Origin: Pseudomonas cedrina subsp. cedrina
GTDB lineage: Bacteria > Pseudomonadota > Gammaproteobacteria > Pseudomonadales > Pseudomonadaceae
NCBI RefSeq assembly: GCF_001983175.1
Contig: NZ_MNPW01000006.1
Coordinates: forward strand, 310,001-374,000
Length of the DNA stretch: 64,000 nucleotides
Direction: 5' to 3'
Of the stretch, positions 62,338 to 64,000 are shown one piece after another (the first letter of the stretch is position 1; each line of letters starts with the position of its first letter). Position numbers and translations under genes: made by a program. The notes beneath the pieces were generated by a model. That model had not been told where the DNA came from. It ran no database searches and saw nothing but the letters and a program-made list of their open reading frames with translations.

Positions 62338-64000
62338 ATGATGCTCTGGGGCAAGGCCGAGAAACGTCAACCCACCCATGCACAGCGGCTTTTCCACGGC
62401 CTGGTGCGGGAGTGGTTGTGGATCGGTTTACTGTTACTGCCCATCACGGCGTACCTGTCGTTGAGTCCAGGCCTGGCCTTGAACAATCCGTTGTATGACA
62501 GCCTGCGCCGTCTTACCCCGTTGCCTGTGGACCCACGTATCCTGTTGGTGACCATTGATGATCCGAGCCTGAAAAAACTTGGCCAATGGCCGTGGCCGCG
62601 TAGCTTGCACGCTGACCTGATAGACCGCCTGAGCGCTGGGCAACCGGCAAGTATTCTGTTCGATGTCATCTTCAGTGAGCCTGGCAACGCCGCCAATGAC
62701 AAACGCCTGGTAGAAGCGGTCTGCAACGCCGGCAATGTCCTGATGCCATTGGTGCGAGAAGGCGCTGCGGGCTACAGCCAACCCGGCGCGCAGATGATGC
62801 CTTTGCTCAAATGCGCTAAAGGCGTGGGCCATATCAACGTGGAAGCAGACAATGACGGCGTGGTTCGCAGCCTGTATCTGCGCGAAGGCCCACCCGATGC
62901 TACGGCTGCGCAACTGGCTTGGCTGGCCTATGAGATGAGCGGCGAGTTATCCCAAATGCCAGGCGAGCCGCTGCAATCAACTGCCCAGTCCTGGCATCGA
63001 GAGCACGCTATTCGTATACCTTTTATCGCGCCGCATACCCATTTCCCGAGTGTGTCCTACGTCAGCGTTTTGCGCGGCGAAGTCCCCCCCGAGCAGCTAC
63101 GCGGCCGCCTGATTTTAGTCGGATCGACGGCTTCCGGAATGGGCGATCGGTTTGTCACGCCGCTCTCCTCCAAAGCCGGCACCACCGCAGGTGTTGAGAT
63201 CCAGGCCAACGTGCTCAATGGTTTGCTGCAGGGGCGCAGCATTGTTGATCTGCCGGGCTGGCTTGCGGCGCTGATGGCGACTTCACTGGTCGCGTTGCTG
63301 CTGGGACTGCTGCTTTACCGCCCTCGTTATGCGCTGTGGATGACGCTGGGCTGCATGGCTGCCGCGTTGCTCGGTTCGTTGGCGCTGTTACGCCTGGGCC
63401 ACTGGTGGTCGCCTGCGGCCTGCCTGATCGGCCTGCTGCTCAGTTACCTGATCTGGAACTGGCGTCGCCTCAGTGTGATCCTCGCCTATTTCGGCTGGGA
63501 GCTGGCGCGCCTGGATAACGAACCCAAGGTCCTGCCCGAGCGCCGCCGCGCGCCTGCCAGCAAAGGCGATGTGTTGCAGGCGCGTATCTTCGCCCTGGAG
63601 CAAGCGGTCAGTCGCACGCGCGATACCCGCCGCTTCATGGCCGACGGCCTGGAGTGCCTGCCGGTCGCGACGCTGATCACGGACCCCAGGGGCAATATCC
63701 TGCTGGCCAATCGCATTGCGCGGGAAGTGTTCGGCAACATCCTGGTCAACGAAAACCTGCTGGAGCAACTGGCGGATTTGGGCTACCCGCCGCTGCACAA
63801 TGGCGTGCGCCCTGCCCTCTCGGTGCTGGAGTTGGTCGAGTTCCGGGATATCCACAAGCGCAGTCTGCGCATGGAGTTGGCGCCCTTGTTACCAGCCGAA
63901 GGCGACATCGCGCTCGGCTGGCTGCTGAGCCTGACGGATTTGAGTAAGGAGCGCGAGGCCCAGCAACACCGCGAGACGATGTTGCGGTTTCTTTCCCATG
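62338..64000 (+). CDS. CHASE2-domain sensor histidine kinase (3' end outside window)
   Basis: At least 554 codons, open to the window edge. A first transmembrane helix (WIGLLLLPITAYLSL) is followed by the extracytoplasmic CHASE2 domain (LYDSLRRLTPLP...ILLVTIDDPSLKKLGQWPWPRSLHADLIDRL, ILFDVIFSEP, LRGRLILVGSTASGMGDRFVTPL, GVEIQANVLNGLLQG). Three helices (LAALMATSLVALLLGLLLY etc.) lead to a PAS-like region (LECLPVATLITDPRGNILLAN), ending at the H-box RETMLRFLSH where the window stops. Two adjacent ATGs (62338, 62341) are possible starts. With the divergent response regulator it forms a two-component system; the signal is unknown. Confidence 0.88.
   Translation, partial: MMLWGKAEKRQPTHAQRLFHGLVREWLWIGLLLLPITAYLSLSPGLALNNPLYDSLRRLTPLPVDPRILLVTIDDPSLKKLGQWPWPRSLHADLIDRLSAGQPASILFDVIFSEPGNAANDKRLVEAVCNAGNVLMPLVREGAAGYSQPGAQMMPLLKCAKGVGHINVEADNDGVVRSLYLREGPPDATAAQLAWLAYEMSGELSQMPGEPLQSTAQSWHREHAIRIPFIAPHTHFPSVSYVSVLRGEVPPEQLRGRLILVGSTASGMGDRFVTPLSSKAGTTAGVEIQANVLNGLLQGRSIVDLPGWLAALMATSLVALLLGLLLYRPRYALWMTLGCMAAALLGSLALLRLGHWWSPAACLIGLLLSYLIWNWRRLSVILAYFGWELARLDNEPKVLPERRRAPASKGDVLQARIFALEQAVSRTRDTRRFMADGLECLPVATLITDPRGNILLANRIAREVFGNILVNENLLEQLADLGYPPLHNGVRPALSVLELVEFRDIHKRSLRMELAPLLPAEGDIALGWLLSLTDLSKEREAQQHRETMLRFLSH

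Overview
The window is a 64 kb stretch of a Pseudomonas chromosome, most likely from the P. fluorescens group, spanning the replication origin. Three things support this. The gene order pyrQ...cls-cfa...glmS-glmR-glmU-atpCDGAHFEBI-parBA-rsmG-mnmG...mnmE-yidC-yidD-rnpA-rpmH-oriC-dnaA-dnaN-recF-gyrB is the classic pseudomonad origin region. Protein sequences such as RpmH, RnpA and AtpC match the genus pattern. Intergenic REP palindromes built on TGTGGGAGCTGGCTTGCCTG are typical of fluorescent pseudomonads. No tRNA, rRNA, IS element or CRISPR array was seen.

Left part (1-12.9 kb). The window opens inside a pyrQ-type dihydroorotase (a paralogue with a Gln in place of a zinc-ligand His). It continues with a DUF3617 protein, cardiolipin synthase, CFA synthase, a bufferin-type copper-peptide operon (bufA-bufB-bufC, minus strand) and a minus-strand operon of three SPFH (HflK/HflC-like) proteins plus a P1B metal ATPase. 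That last operon has a good candidate Zur box upstream.

13.0-18.7 kb: a six-gene plus-strand operon resembling enterobacterial ynbABCD. It encodes a CDP-alcohol phosphatidyltransferase, a hydrolase/methyltransferase fusion, a PAP2/dual-specificity phosphatase fusion, a small membrane protein, a PlsC-like acyltransferase and a CdsA-like cytidylyltransferase. Together these look like a complete, parallel phospholipid-synthesis route of unknown product; it is the best candidate in the window for an undescribed system.

18.7-20.5 kb: a small AT-rich accessory module (mobile mystery proteins A and B, an HTH-Fic pair, behind four operator-like repeats). It is followed by a structured, attenuator-like leader upstream of a small DUF6124-type protein.

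20.6-29.1 kb: an alpha-2-macroglobulin/PBP1C pair and a small conserved protein. 29.2-43 kb: glmS (with an empty attTn7), glmR, glmU, the complete atp operon with a clear sigma70 promoter, and parBA, rsmG and mnmG. Upstream of mnmG lies a second cluster of DnaA boxes in AT-rich DNA.

45.5-49.5 kb: a Fur-box-preceded FecI/FecR/TonB-receptor surface-signalling set inserted between mnmG and mnmE. 49.6-60.3 kb: mnmE, yidC, yidD, rnpA and rpmH run leftward from oriC; dnaA, dnaN, recF and gyrB run rightward. Three parS sites lie in recF and around gyrB. The window ends with an OmpR-type response regulator divergent from a FecR-domain secreted protein and a CHASE2 histidine kinase, which is cut off in its H-box.
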